DNA from: Ligustrum vulgare
Taxonomy: Eukaryota > Streptophyta > Magnoliopsida > Lamiales > Oleaceae
Direction: 5' to 3'
NCBI GenBank assembly: GCA_963555705.1
Contig: OY743171.1
Location: 24,484,852-24,548,851, forward strand
Length of the DNA: 64,000 bases
The notes under the pieces were generated by a model. That model saw only the letters and a program-made list of their open reading frames with translations, searched no databases and was not told where the DNA came from. Below, piece after piece: positions 22,290 through 32,587 of this stretch (position 1 is the first letter of the stretch; each line of letters starts with the position of its first letter). Made by a program: the position numbers and the translations under genes.

Positions 22290-23711
22290 TTATGGAATAA
22301 TATAATCATCTGGAACGTGAAATGTATCTGGATCCTCCTCATTGATCCATCCATACTTCTCTAAGAAAGGATTGACTATGGTTTTTGGTGGATAGTTATT
22401 AATGAATTCTTTCCAAACATTTCCATTTCCATTCCCATCTTCATCCAAATCCCTCATCACTTCCCACACACAACTGTTACACTTAAACCCTGCTCCAAAA
22501 CTTATCATCAAAACTTTGTTACCTTTTCTAAGCCTTTTTTTAGCTTGCATATATGCTAAAACATACCATATGCTGCTCGCAGACGTGTTTCCGAATCGAT
22601 GCAATGTCATTCTTGCTGGCTCTATGTCATACACGCTCAGGTTTAGATTCTGTGCCACTGCATCGATCACCGCCTTTCCTCCCGTGTGGAGGCAAAAATG
22701 ATCGATTCCGGTTTTGAAATTGATCACTGGCCTAGCTGCTGCTGCACCTGTCTTGGTATACTTTTGAGTAATTTTTCGAAGGAGAGTGAGTAATGCGAAG
22801 CCGAGGAGCTCGCGAACGGGGAGTATTTTTGGGGCGAATTCTTTCAAGTTATCGACAAATGCACGAGTAGCAGCCTTGGGGAGATTCTTGCCTAGGTGAA
22901 CACCTACATTGCCTTGATCATCTTCCATTTGTTTGCAACAATCATAGGATTCATCCTTTGCACCATGGTGTGTTCTCACAAGGCATTTCAAATTGAACAT
23001 GGCCTTTTCTTTCAAGGTCACTTTATTTGTTAAAAGTATTGCACACCCTCCTGATCTAAACAGACAATTTGTAAGAATCATTGATCTATCTTTCCCTGTG
23101 TACCAACCTAGGCTCAAAGATTCAGATGTCACAACAAGTGCTTGCAAATTTCTCTGAGTCTTGAAAATGTTTTGAACAATATTTATTGCAATAGGGCTGG
23201 CACTGCATCCCATTCCAGTGATATTATAAACCTTAATATCCTCTTTCATCTTATAATGATGGATAATTCTACAAGATAGCGAAGGAACTATAGCGAGCAT
23301 CGATATATTCACCACTAGAACGTCAATCTCAGAAGGCGAAATCCCCGTCTTTTTGAAAAGCATGTCAATAGTATCAAGAAAAAAATCATCCATTTCAATG
23401 ATGGCGTCTTCAAGTGTCGGAGACGTTTCTCGCCCTTCGATTACCATTCTCGGGCCATAAGTATCCTCTCCAATGCCTGAACTGACTATGGCCTTCAAGA
23501 GAAACTTGTATTCATTTAGGCCAAGTTGCTTGTTTCGCCTAATTACTTCGCCGCAAAACCTCGTGCTGAGTTTCTTATCATCACTTGGTTTGTAGCATTC
23601 ATAGTCCAATATGTAACAATTTTGATGCCTTCTTCTGTCAAAGGTTTTCCACAAAGTGTAGAATAGAAAAAGGAGAGGGAAACAATACAAGACCATTGGA
23701 GCAAGATCCAT
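22290..23711 (-). CDS. 3-ketoacyl-CoA synthase, KCS12-like, intact single-exon gene
   Basis: The product (473 residues) is a condensing enzyme of very-long-chain fatty acid elongation. It joins malonyl-CoA to an acyl-CoA at the endoplasmic reticulum, feeding cuticular wax, suberin, sphingolipid or seed-oil synthesis. A hydrophobic anchor spans residues 6-22. The FAE1-type domain follows with YKPSDD (40-45) and FLLKAIVSSGIGEDTYGPR. The catalytic triad is complete: Cys169 in GMGCSAS, His342 in HFCLHTGGKA and Asn375 in HRFGNTSAS. The His-to-Asn spacing of 33 equals that of FAE1 (His391, Asn424). The SFGAGFKCNSCVWEV block (404-418) and the C-terminal motif PDTFHVPDD are present. The short N-terminus and total length fit the KCS12 type, based on family memory rather than a search. 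No stop or frameshift. The ATG at 23711 is the only one that includes the anchor. It is the only convincing host gene here. Confidence 0.95.
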   Translation of the reverse strand: MDLAPMVLYCFPLLFLFYTLWKTFDRRRHQNCYILDYECYKPSDDKKLSTRFCGEVIRRNKQLGLNEYKFLLKAIVSSGIGEDTYGPRMVIEGRETSPTLEDAIIEMDDFFLDTIDMLFKKTGISPSEIDVLVVNISMLAIVPSLSCRIIHHYKMKEDIKVYNITGMGCSASPIAINIVQNIFKTQRNLQALVVTSESLSLGWYTGKDRSMILTNCLFRSGGCAILLTNKVTLKEKAMFNLKCLVRTHHGAKDESYDCCKQMEDDQGNVGVHLGKNLPKAATRAFVDNLKEFAPKILPVRELLGFALLTLLRKITQKYTKTGAAAARPVINFKTGIDHFCLHTGGKAVIDAVAQNLNLSVYDIEPARMTLHRFGNTSASSIWYVLAYMQAKKRLRKGNKVLMISFGAGFKCNSCVWEVMRDLDEDGNGNGNVWKEFINNYPPKTIVNPFLEKYGWINEEDPDTFHVPDDYIIP

Positions 23712-24192
23712 GCGTGATGGGGATGAGAGGAAGAGGGAAAATAAGGATGGAATATGATGTATGATGTAAATTCTTGTTATGTGATGAGAAATTTAAATCA
23801 AACACTTCGCATTATTTAGAGTACTGCTCAAGTTGCATGTCAATAGTAGGCTTTAAAAAACTTGTATCTCTCAACTCCCAACAACTCATTGGTGCGTGAC
23901 TTATCTAACAATCTTTATTACAATCAATGATCTAGTACCTATTTGATGGGAATTTAAATAAGATTTTTAGTAAATTTTGATAAAAATTAAAGGAATATGT
24001 CGTTGAAAATCTGTTGACCTTGTAAAATGTATTGTTAAAATTAATTGTTTGATTTTGACTTATATTTTAATTAGATTTGTAATTGTTACGTACCAAATGG
24101 GGCTAAATCATGTCATAGGTATGTAGTTGAATATATACATTAGAGTACTTCCTACCTCAAATAATACATCCAAGTAATCAATCAGTCTTCCA
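23712..24192 (-). promoter_or_regulatory. Upstream region of the KCS gene
   Basis: No clear TATA box lies in the 150 bases upstream of the ATG. One CATGCA (RY-type) hexamer occurs on the gene's strand at 23839-23834, about 125 bases before the ATG. RY elements bind B3 seed regulators and are found in seed storage and FAE1-type promoters, but a single hexamer is weak evidence. The rest is AT-rich and unremarkable. Confidence 0.3.
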
Positions 24193-24240
24193 CCCCCCCC
24201 CCCCCCCCGGGCGCTCTCTCTCTCTCTCTCTCTCTCTCTC
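24193..24240. repeat. C-run followed by (CT)n
   Basis: A run of about 17 C, then GGGCG and about 13-15 CT units, abuts the truncated start of the Tekay LTR. It replaces the first ten or so LTR bases that are present in the other copy. Confidence 0.9.
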
Positions 24241-25299
24241 GAGAAATTTTATTATAATAAAAAAAAATTAAATTTATTAATATGTGTCGCTATGATTTCA
24301 CCCAATTACTAATGAAAATGTGTTCGTCTAACATGTCAATTATTTTAAGATTATAGAAAAAGACATTTAAAATCATATAAATTTTTAAGTCCAATTTGCG
24401 AATTTAAATTTGTCAAAATTATTATTTCATTTTGAATCCAATTCTTTATTTTAATCCAATATCCAAAATTTCGTATTTTAATATTATTATTTTAAATCTC
24501 CATCAATACAGATTATGTATAACCCCCAGCCAAAATGCAAATTCAGATTTTCCAAACATCCCAAAAATGTTATTGCCATTCAAATTCTTGAAATTGAAAA
24601 ACGCTAGAAATTAATGCACTGTGTTACAGTCTTTCACTACCAGCCTATAAAATCATCTTCCTCCCATTTCTTTCTTGCCTTCACCCTGCAAATATTTTGG
24701 GTAAGAATTCCCCTTTCCTTCAACGTCCACAACCCAAAACATAACAGCCCCTCATTCGAATGCAGAACCAAACCACCGCTACCATTTCGACCACTGCCAT
24801 GGCTGAAACACCACCACTGAATTCAAACCTTTCGTAAACCACAAATAATCTATAACGATTTTTCCACAAAATCGAACCATCAATCCAAAAACAAAAATCT
24901 GCAATGGAAAATTTAACAGTCCTCACCACCACCAACCGAAATTGCCTCATCAGTCCACTGCCCAACTCCACCGCAATATCACAACATCGCCACCCCAAAA
25001 TTGTAGCTGCCTAACTCAAGAAAACCCAAAATCAAACAACCAAAAACCAAAGAAATAAGTAACCCAACACTTATCTCAGTCACAGACCCTTTTCGTCGGA
25101 TTATCGCTCGAAAATCACCAAAAATCGGGCCCTCTTTATCTTGGTTTTTGGACGATAATCTGACCCAAACTGTAACGACCCGAGTCCCACTTAACGGGCT
25201 GTCCCGGCCGTTAGATGATAGCTTACTGTCCCCACTGTACTAACACGAGTCTTTTCAGCATGCTGTGTCCTCACTCTCATGCTCCTCGAGAAAACTTCT

Positions 25300-25356
25300 C
25301 AGGAGGTCACCCATCCTAGAATTGCTCCATGCCAAGCACGCTTAATTGTGGAGTTT
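25300..25356 (-). promoter_or_regulatory. 5S rRNA-derived promoter segment, LTR copy 1
   Basis: On the minus strand this reads TTAAGCGTGCTTGGC, then TAGGATGGGTGACCTCCTGA, which corresponds to the A-box and C-box parts of plant 5S rRNA. Spacing between them is close to that of 5S. The segment is not flanked by the rest of a 5S gene. Confidence 0.85.
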
Positions 25357-25722
25357 CTAACGATGAACTTATGAAAAATAAGGTGCACCTTGTTGGTATG
25401 AATAGTACATATCATTTCTTTTGTGCTTTCTTGGCCTGGGTGTTACAATCATCCCCAGTTAGACTAGCGACGTCCTGGTCCTACTTAACCCATATGAGGA
25501 TCTGCTACCAGGCATTGGGATCGAGGTAACTCCCGCCCTATGGCGTAGCACTTAGTTCCAGATTTTCGGCTCGTGGTCGTCTCTGATACCATTTGTAACG
25601 ACCCGGGTCCCACTTAACGGGCTGTCCCGGCTATTAGATAACAGCGTAATGTCCCCACTGTACAAACACGAGTCTTTTCAGCATACTTTGTCCACACTCG
25701 CATGCTCCTCCAGAAAACTTCT

Positions 25723-25779
25723 CAGGAGGTCACCCATCCTAGAATTGCTCCAAGCCAAGCACGCTTAACTGTGAAATTT
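25723..25779 (-). promoter_or_regulatory. 5S rRNA-derived promoter segment, LTR copy 2
   Basis: Same blocks as in copy 1; here the A-box part reads AGTTAAGCGTGCTTGGC, closer to real 5S rRNA than copy 1. This is the 5' LTR of the minus-strand element and so the copy that would drive transcription. Confidence 0.85.
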
Positions 25780-27075
25780 CTAACAATGGACTTCCGAAAA
25801 AGAAGTGCACCTTGTTGGTATGAATAGTACCTATCATTTCTTTTGTACTTTCTTGGCCTGGGTGTTACACAAACCTTCACCTTTCACACACCACTCCACC
25901 GGCCTTGCTGCCTCCTAGCAACTGTGGTACAACTGCCGGCGTCCCCGCTAGCCATCTCTCTGCATCTCTTCTCTGTTACGGAAAGAGGAGAGAGAGAGAT
26001 TAGGATATATATATCAAAGTTTTGATTTTGTAAAATAGCACCCAAAGTCCCAATTTTTCCAAAACTTATCGATTTCAGTCCCTTTAATTCAATGATGTTT
26101 CAAATCTTCACCCCTAAGTTTTAAGAAATTATTTAAGCCCTGCAGTTTTAAAATATCCGAGTCAGTCCCCTTTTATTCTGAAAATTTTAATTAAGTCCCA
26201 AATCTTTAAATTTCTGTTTTATTAAAATGTTAGATTGGTCCCCAATCTTTTATTTTATTTTTATAACACCCAATTTTCCAAAAAAATTGCTAATTCAAAA
26301 TTTACTTTCTTTGGCTAGACAACGGGAACAGAAAGTTAGAGAATTGGAGTTCCTTACTCAACTCGAACTCGTTAGAAATTGAGGTAGACTCATTCTTAAT
26401 AATTGATTTTAGTTATGATTTGCATGTGCACGTGAAATGCGATAATGTGATTTATTCATGTGTTAATATGAATTGAGACGAGACGAAGTTATGATGTTAT
26501 ATGCACTATAACTTACATGCATTATTGCATGTTGAGACGAGATGAGGCTACTTTTCCGCACTTATATGTTATATGAATTGAGAATGTTATACGCGTCGTA
26601 ACTTACATGCATCATTGCATGTTGAGACGAGACGAGACTACTTTTACGTACTTATGTGATATACTATATGATGTTATGCCAAGAAAATGTTTAGCATGAT
26701 TTGCATGTTTATGCGTAATATCATAGTTTAAAGTTTATTATTTCGTAATGAGTTTACTGAGTATTTTTTTGAAATACTCATTCCATTATTATTAATTTTT
26801 GCAGACTTCGAAAGTGGTGATGAATGATGGACATGAGTGGCTGAAAGAAATAAATAAATGTTCTATTTTAAAGTTTACCCTAGCAGTATCACGATAATTT
26901 AAATTTATGTTTTACCAACAGTTGAAGGATTTCAAATTTAGTACCGTTGATGCTTTTGAATAGTATTTTATTCGAATTTTAAAATTTTAGTTATTTTCCT
27001 CTCAATTTATCATTCTGAAAATTAGTTTAAGATGATGAAGTGACGTTCCGGGTATTTAGAACTCGGGTCGTTACA

Positions 27076-27092
27076 GCATGGTATCAGAGCCA
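27076..27092 (+). other. Primer binding site (initiator Met tRNA type)
   Basis: TGGTATCAGAGCCA begins three bases after the left LTR end and is complementary to the 3' end of plant initiator methionine tRNA. Confidence 0.9.
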
Positions 27093-27451
27093 GGTCTACG
27101 TTTCTGTAGACATGCAAAAATTTTAAAACAGATTTAAAAAAAAAAAAATTGGAATTGCCACTGTCATCATTCTCTCCACCAACTCCGAAGGTAAAGAAGA
27201 TTTTTATGTGGTTAATTGTTAAAGTTATGATTATTTCGGATATTGTTTGAATATTTTATGAGATTCAGACAAAGAAGGAAGATATTATATCTGAAATAAG
27301 TAGAAAGGAAGCGAGTTTGAGCATAATGAGAAATAAGTAAAAGAAGCATAATTTGAGAAATGTTTTCATAATAAATTTTTTCCTCGAATTAAGAAGATGA
27401 ACTTATAGAACCCCCATAGTAGACTATGCATAATAGGTATTTTCTTTAGAT

Positions 27452-27955
27452 ATGACACGATTTAGAAGGGGTCAACATCGAGAACCAGAAAGTGAATTTT
27501 CAGCCTACCTGTCTTTCTGAGCGGCGCCACACGCTACAATATCAGATCATATATTTAGATACCATGCCTTGCGTCTGGATGTCATAGTTGATGGCTTTAG
27601 GACGATGGACGCACAATCCATCGACCATCTTTTGTTGTCGTTTTCGATAGATCAACGATCTCAAGCGACTCAGTTCTGTGATGATGTAAAAAGACGTTTT
27701 GGTGAGAATGTGAGTTTTCAAACAGTGTTTGATGAGTTTTTGGTGCGTTGGGACCGCTACCAAACCCCTGCCGTAGCACCAGAAGTAATTATCATTTCTA
27801 ACGACGAAGAAGAGGACGAGCCATTAGTGGTATCTGACGCTAAGTCAGGAATTTATGATTATACCCCTAGCTCACTGGGGTACTCACCATGGTTTAAATT
27901 TGGTTCCCCGCCAGATGCACCACCTTCTGGCGGAAATGGTTGGCTCGATGAGTAG
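27452..27955 (+). pseudogene. Extra open frame upstream of gag, function unknown
   Basis: An ATG at 27452 opens a 168-codon frame that has a single stop (TGA in LSF*AAP, near 27518). The following 128 codons from 27569 are open. The product is not gag-like: a short basic N-terminus (MTRFRRGQHRE), a compact middle (IDHLLLSFSIDQRSQ, FDEFLVRWDRYQ), then an acidic stretch (NDEEEDEP) and a Pro/Gly-rich tail ending GGNGWLDE. I do not recognise a named domain. Composition and near-intact state suggest it was a real element-encoded protein, placed between primer binding site and gag. Confidence 0.6.
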
Positions 27956-28134
27956 AATGGATTTGTAGTAGTCAGTTTAGAGTTTCCATTTCAGTTGTAT
28001 CTTTTGATTCGATGTATCCTCACTTAAAGGACTTCTGAATTATGAATAAAGACATTTTATTTTAATTTTATTAGCATGATGTTGGGTTATGAATCGAGAA
28101 GTTAAAAATATTTTATGCTTCATTTTAAAGGAAA

Positions 28135-29463
28135 ATGTCTAGGCGCGGAAATAGAAATGTTGCTGAACAAGCTACCCTAGAACAAGGATCCACATCCCAG
28201 TCTACTACTATTAGAGATTTACACCAGGCTGTACAAGACATGAGGTAGGCCCCAACAGATCCCACAGTACCAATCATTGAGCAATTTAGAAGGTACCGTC
28301 AGCCAACTTTTGATGGCGAAAATGGTCCGTTAGCTCTGGATGAGTGGCTGCAAATTATAGAGAAGATCTTCAGGAATATATCCTGTCCTGAGGATAGGAA
28401 GATTACATGTGCTGAGTTTATGTTGGTCGGCAGAGCTGGATTTTCGTGGGAGTGTACATCGAGGACTAGAAAAGAAGAAGAGCAAATAGCTTTGACGTGG
28501 GAGGAATTTAAAGCTGAGATCAAAGATAAGTTTTTCCCCCAAGCTCTTCGGGACCATAAAGAGACGGAGTTCCTGCGCCTGGTACAAGGAGATATGGACA
28601 TAACAGATTATGAGAGAAACTTCGAGGAGTTGTCACGATATGCTCCACATCTGGTGGAGATCCGACTGATCGTTAGTTCACATGAATTGCCCAAGTACAG
28701 AGAAGTCGAGAAGAAAGCTCAAGCTGTAGCTCATGCTGGAATAAAGTTTGGCATTGAGGGAAGTCAAAAGAATGCAAAGTTTCAGGGTAAGAGGAAGTGG
28801 AATGGTCCGAATCAGAACCAGAATAGGAACTATGTACCCAACAAGAGGAAGTGGAATGGTCCGAATCAGAACCAGAATAGGAACTATGTACCCAACAAGA
28901 AGATGAACTCAGGGCCTGCTAAGGGGCAAGCAACTAGCAACATACCACCTTGTCCTAAGTGTTCAAAGATGCACAAAGGAGAGTGTCTGTTGGGCAAGGG
29001 AGTGTGCTACAAGTGTGGGAATCCAGGTCATTTTGCTTTAGATTTCCGTAATCCACCAGCACAAGGCGTTGATCAAAAGAAGAACGTAGACTAGAATAAG
29101 AAGGGAAAAGCTAGAGTATTTTCGATGGATGCCTCCGAAGATTCTGACGTGATCGCAGGTATACTATCTGTTTTTGGTATTCCTGTTTATGTCTTGATAG
29201 ATTCGGGTGCTACACATTCTTTTATTGCTGATACATGCCTATTTAGACTAGATTTAGTTGGTGAGAAAACTGGTAGTACACTTGAGGTTAGTTTACCATC
29301 GGGAGGAACTATTGTGACTGATAAGATAGTTAAGGCAGTGAAAATAGATTTCGATGGCCAAATACTTGAGGCAGATCTCAATATAATTCAGATGAGAGAT
29401 TTCGATATTATTCTAGGGATGGACTGGTTGAGTATAAATCGTGCTGCTATTTTTGTGTCATGA
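28135..29463 (+). pseudogene. gag and protease of the Tekay-like element, broken
   Basis: The ATG at 28135 (MSRRGNRN) starts gag. A TAG near 28246 and another at 29092 interrupt one continuous frame. Typical gag blocks are FRRYRQPTFDGENG, LALDEWL, TWEEFKAEIKDKFFPQ and ETEFLRLVQGDM. After PHLV the sequence jumps, which indicates an internal deletion. The zinc knuckle CYKCGNPGHFALDF has lost its last Cys (Phe instead). A perfect 54-bp direct repeat (18 residues) lies at about 28789-28896. The protease follows with the active-site motif DSGATHSF (about 29201) and ILGMDWL. The frame stops at 29461, where a frame change begins. Confidence 0.85.
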
Positions 29464-31020
29464 GAAGGAAGTTGTGTTCCGAAAGAATGGGGAAGAAGTA
29501 TTCAGATTCTATGGGACGAAAATTAAGGCACTTCCTTACCTTATTTCGGCTTTTCAAGCAGAAAAACTTCTAGTTAAAAGAAATTGTCAGGGCTATTTAG
29601 TTAGCCTTCAAGACAAACTGACTAAGGAAAGTACATTGGAATCAGTGCCAATGTGTGCAATTTTGTCGATATTTTTCCAGAAGACCTACCAGGCTTTCCA
29701 CCTGATAGGAAAGTGGAATTTGTTATCGATCTAGTGCTGGGAGCTGCCCCAGTTTCTAAAGCTCCATATCATATGGCACCAAAGGAGTTGCAAGAACTGA
29801 AGGTTCAGCTGGAGGAACTGTTAGAGAAGGGCCTCATCAGGCCGAGTGTGTCCCCATGGGGTGCACCTATGCTATTTGTGAAGAAAAAGGATGGTAGTAT
29901 GAGAATGTTCATCGATTATCGAGAACTCAACAAGTTGACCATAAAGAATAAGTATCCGCTACCCAGGATCGAAGACTTATTTGATCAACTAAAGGGTCTT
30001 GCTGTTTTCTCGAAAATTGATTTGAGGTCTGGCTACCATCAACTAAAGATCAAGTTGTTTGACGTACAAAAGATAGTGTTCAGAATGCGATATGGACATT
30101 ATGAGTTCACAGTGATGCCATTCGATCTCACGAACGCACCTGCGATATTCATGGACATGATGAATCGTGTTTTCCATCAGTATCTCTATAAGTTCTTCAT
30201 TGTCTTCATTGATGATATTTTTTTCTACTCCAAGGATTCTGAGCAACATAGGGAACATTTGAAGATTGTATTGGAGACACTGAGAACAGAAAAGTTGTAT
30301 GCCAAATTCAAGAAGTGTGAATTTTGGCTAAAGAAGATAGGTTTTCTGGGTCACATCGTCACTATCAAATGCATTGAAGTTAATCCATCTAAGGTCCAGA
30401 CAGTGACTAATTGGGTTATGCCGAAAAATGCGGGTGACGTGAGAAGTTTTCTAGGATTGGCTGGATATTATCGACGGTTCATAGAAGGTTTCTCTAAGAT
30501 AGCGAGTCCCATGAATCAGTTAACACGGAAAGGTGTCAAATTTCAATGGACTGAATAGTGTGAGCGAAGTTTCCAAGAACTGAGAATAGAATGGTTTCAG
30601 CACCAGTATCGACGGTACCCGATGGGACTGACGATTTTGTTATTTACAGCGATGCCTCCAAACATGGATTGGGATGTGTTCTAATGCAAAAAGGTAAGGT
30701 AGTTTCCTATGCTTCAAGGCAATTAAAGCCATATGAACAAAATTATCAGACACGTGATCTGGAGCTAGCAGCAGTAGTGCATGCTTGAAGATTTGGCGAC
30801 ACTATTTATACGGGAGTAAATGCGAGATTTACACCGATCACAAGAGTCTCAAATATTTCTTCACTTAGAAGGAGTTGAATATGAGACAACGACGGTGGCT
30901 TGAGTTGGTTAAGGATTATGACTGCAATACTTCTTTACCACCCTGGTAAAGCCAATAAGGTTGCAGATGTGTTAAGCAGAAAGAATGTTGGACAGTTATC
31001 AGCCTTGGAAATAGTGTAAC
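29464..31020 (+). pseudogene. Reverse transcriptase and RNase H of the Tekay-like element, broken
   Basis: A linker in another frame (29441-29734) leads to the RT at 29653-30558. RT blocks are [44 protein letters not shown], the active-site FIDD (about 30205-30216) and [15 protein letters not shown]. After a stop at 30556-30558 the RNase H resumes in a different frame with [15 protein letters not shown] and [12 protein letters not shown], stops at 30786, and continues in pieces to about 31020 (end of the line: ADVLSRK-like sequence). At least three frame changes exclude function. The RT sequence would be the best basis for lineage placement. Confidence 0.9.
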
Positions 31021-31091
31021 ATTAAATAATTTGAGATTTTCAAAATATGAGGATTGAAGTATGAGCCCCATCAATCCAAAGTTCTAGTAAA

Positions 31092-32475
31092 TTGGCGAAC
31101 TTGACTATTAAGCCGAATTTAAGAGAGCGGATTGTGACTGCTCAGGTGGGTGATAAATTCTTAGAAAAGATTAGAACTAACGTTGGAATGGATAAGAGAA
31201 TAGGTTTCGAGATTGCCCCTGATAAAGCACTTATGTTCAAGGGTTGTCTCTGTGTGCCGAAAGATGATCAAATCAGAAATGAAATCATGAAGGAAGCCCA
31301 TTCAGCGCCGTATGCAGCTCATCCAGGAGGGACAAAGATGTATCGTGATCTGCGAGAAACATTCTGGTGGAGGAATATGAAAGGTAGCATTGCAAAGCTT
31401 GTCTCACGTTGCATGGTCTGTCAACAAGTCAATGCCGAACATCAGAGACCATTAGGATTGTTAAATCCTTGGAGATACCAGAATGGAAGTGGGAGAAAAT
31501 CACTATGGACTTTGTAGCAGGTTTACCGAGATCATCGAGAGGGCATGATGTGATATGGGTTATTGTGGACCGACTTACAAAGTCACTCACTTTCTTCCAG
31601 TTCGAATGACTCTCAGTGTAGACCAATTGTCACAAATATATGTTAGAGAGATTGTTCGACTTCATGGAGTTCCAATGTCTATAGTTTTAGATAGAGATCC
31701 GATATTTACCTCAAGATTTTGGAAGAGCTTACATATAGCTATGGGTACTAAATTAAATTTTAGTACTCCCTATCATCCCCAGACCGACGGACAGTCTGAG
31801 CGCACTATTCATATTTTGGAAGATATGCTTAGAGCTTTTGTCTTAGATCTAAGCGGTAATTGGGAGACTCTCTTGCCGTTGGTAGAGTTTGCTTACAACA
31901 ACAGTTTCCAAGCTACTATTGGTATGGCACCATACGAAGCATTGTGTGGATGAAAATGTCGATCACCAGTATTTTGGGATAAGGTTGGTGAAAGGAAGAT
32001 ATTAGGTCCGGAATTGATTGAAAAGACAGTAGAGGCTATTGAGAAGATCAGACTAAGGTTAACCTGCTCAAGATAGGCAAAAGAGTTACACCGATAAGAG
32101 GAAGAAATACTTGGAATTTCAAGTCGGAGAGAAAGTATTTTTGAAAGTGGCTCCGATGAAGGGGACTTTTCGTTTTGGTAAGAGAGGAAAATTAAGGTCT
32201 CGATATATTGGACCACTTGAGATATTTGAACAAGTAGGAAACGTGGCTTATAGTTTGGCTTTACCACCAGAACTTTAGGCGGTACACAATGTTTTTCACG
32301 TTTCTCAATTAAGGAAGTATGTTCATGACCCTAGCCACGTGGTGAACTTTTAGTCTATATCGATTCAGAAGAATCTATCCTATGAGGAAGCATCCATGGC
32401 TATAATTGACAGAAAGGTTCATGTCTTAAGAAATAAAGAGATTCCCTTAGTCAAAGTCCAGTGGGAGTAAACACA
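31092..32475 (+). pseudogene. Integrase and chromodomain of the Tekay-like element, broken
   Basis: The zinc-binding part has HPGGTKMYRDLRETFWW and [14 protein letters not shown]. The catalytic core, in three frames, contains the first Asp ([10 protein letters not shown]), the second ([10 protein letters not shown]) and the Glu ([11 protein letters not shown]). A stop follows [10 protein letters not shown] near 31953. The C-terminal region continues in another frame (FLKVAPMKGTFRFGKRGKL, YIGPLEI, VFHVSQLRKYV), and a diverged chromodomain lies at about 32375-32470 (IIDRKVHVLRNKEIPLVKVQW). The chromodomain places the element among chromoviruses. Confidence 0.88.
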
Positions 32476-32571
32476 GTAGTGATGAAGCTACTTGAGAAAA
32501 TGAAGAAGAAATCCTAACTAAGTACCCAGACATAGTAGACGAGGTAAGTTTAATTTCGAGGATGAAATTAT

Positions 32572-32587
32572 TTTAACGGGGTAAGAT
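32572..32587 (+). other. Polypurine-tract region before the 3' LTR
   Basis: AACGGGGTAAGAT directly precedes the LTR start TGTAGCGATC at 32588. Confidence 0.7.

Larger units (their letters stand above)
25171..25869 (-). mobile_element. Cassandra: Cassandra TRIM retrotransposon, complete, minus strand
   Basis: Two near-identical LTRs (25171-25447 and 25594-25869, 277 and 276 bp) start TGTAACG and end TGTTACA on the plus strand. They enclose 146 bp. The perfect target duplication CAAAC lies at 25166-25170 and 25870-25874, and the matching site in the other Tekay LTR (near 33530) is empty. On the minus strand the primer binding site TGGTATCAGAGAC (about 25591-25579) follows the 5' LTR. Each LTR contains sequence derived from 5S rRNA, the hallmark of Cassandra elements, which are known to carry a 5S-type polymerase III promoter in the LTR. 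It encodes no protein and must be moved by another element's enzymes. Confidence 0.95.
24241..27075 (+). repeat. 5' LTR of the Tekay-like element, with Cassandra inside
   Basis: It starts within the family sequence at GAGAAATTTTATT and ends GGGTCGTTACA. Without the 704 bp of Cassandra plus its target duplication it would be about 2131 bp, close to the 2137 bp of the other LTR. It holds internal repeats at 26460-26650 (GAGACGAGACGA, TTGCATGTTGAG). Confidence 0.9.

Noticed and set aside
24432..24998. Short frames in the Tekay LTR (and the counterparts at 32875-33378)
   Set aside because: They lie within the LTR promoter region, are Pro/Ser/Thr-rich by composition, and are not conserved in frame between the two LTRs.
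25300..25779. Two 5S rRNA genes
   Set aside because: Only internal promoter parts of 5S are present, and both copies are embedded in LTRs of a Cassandra TRIM, with no intact 5S ends.
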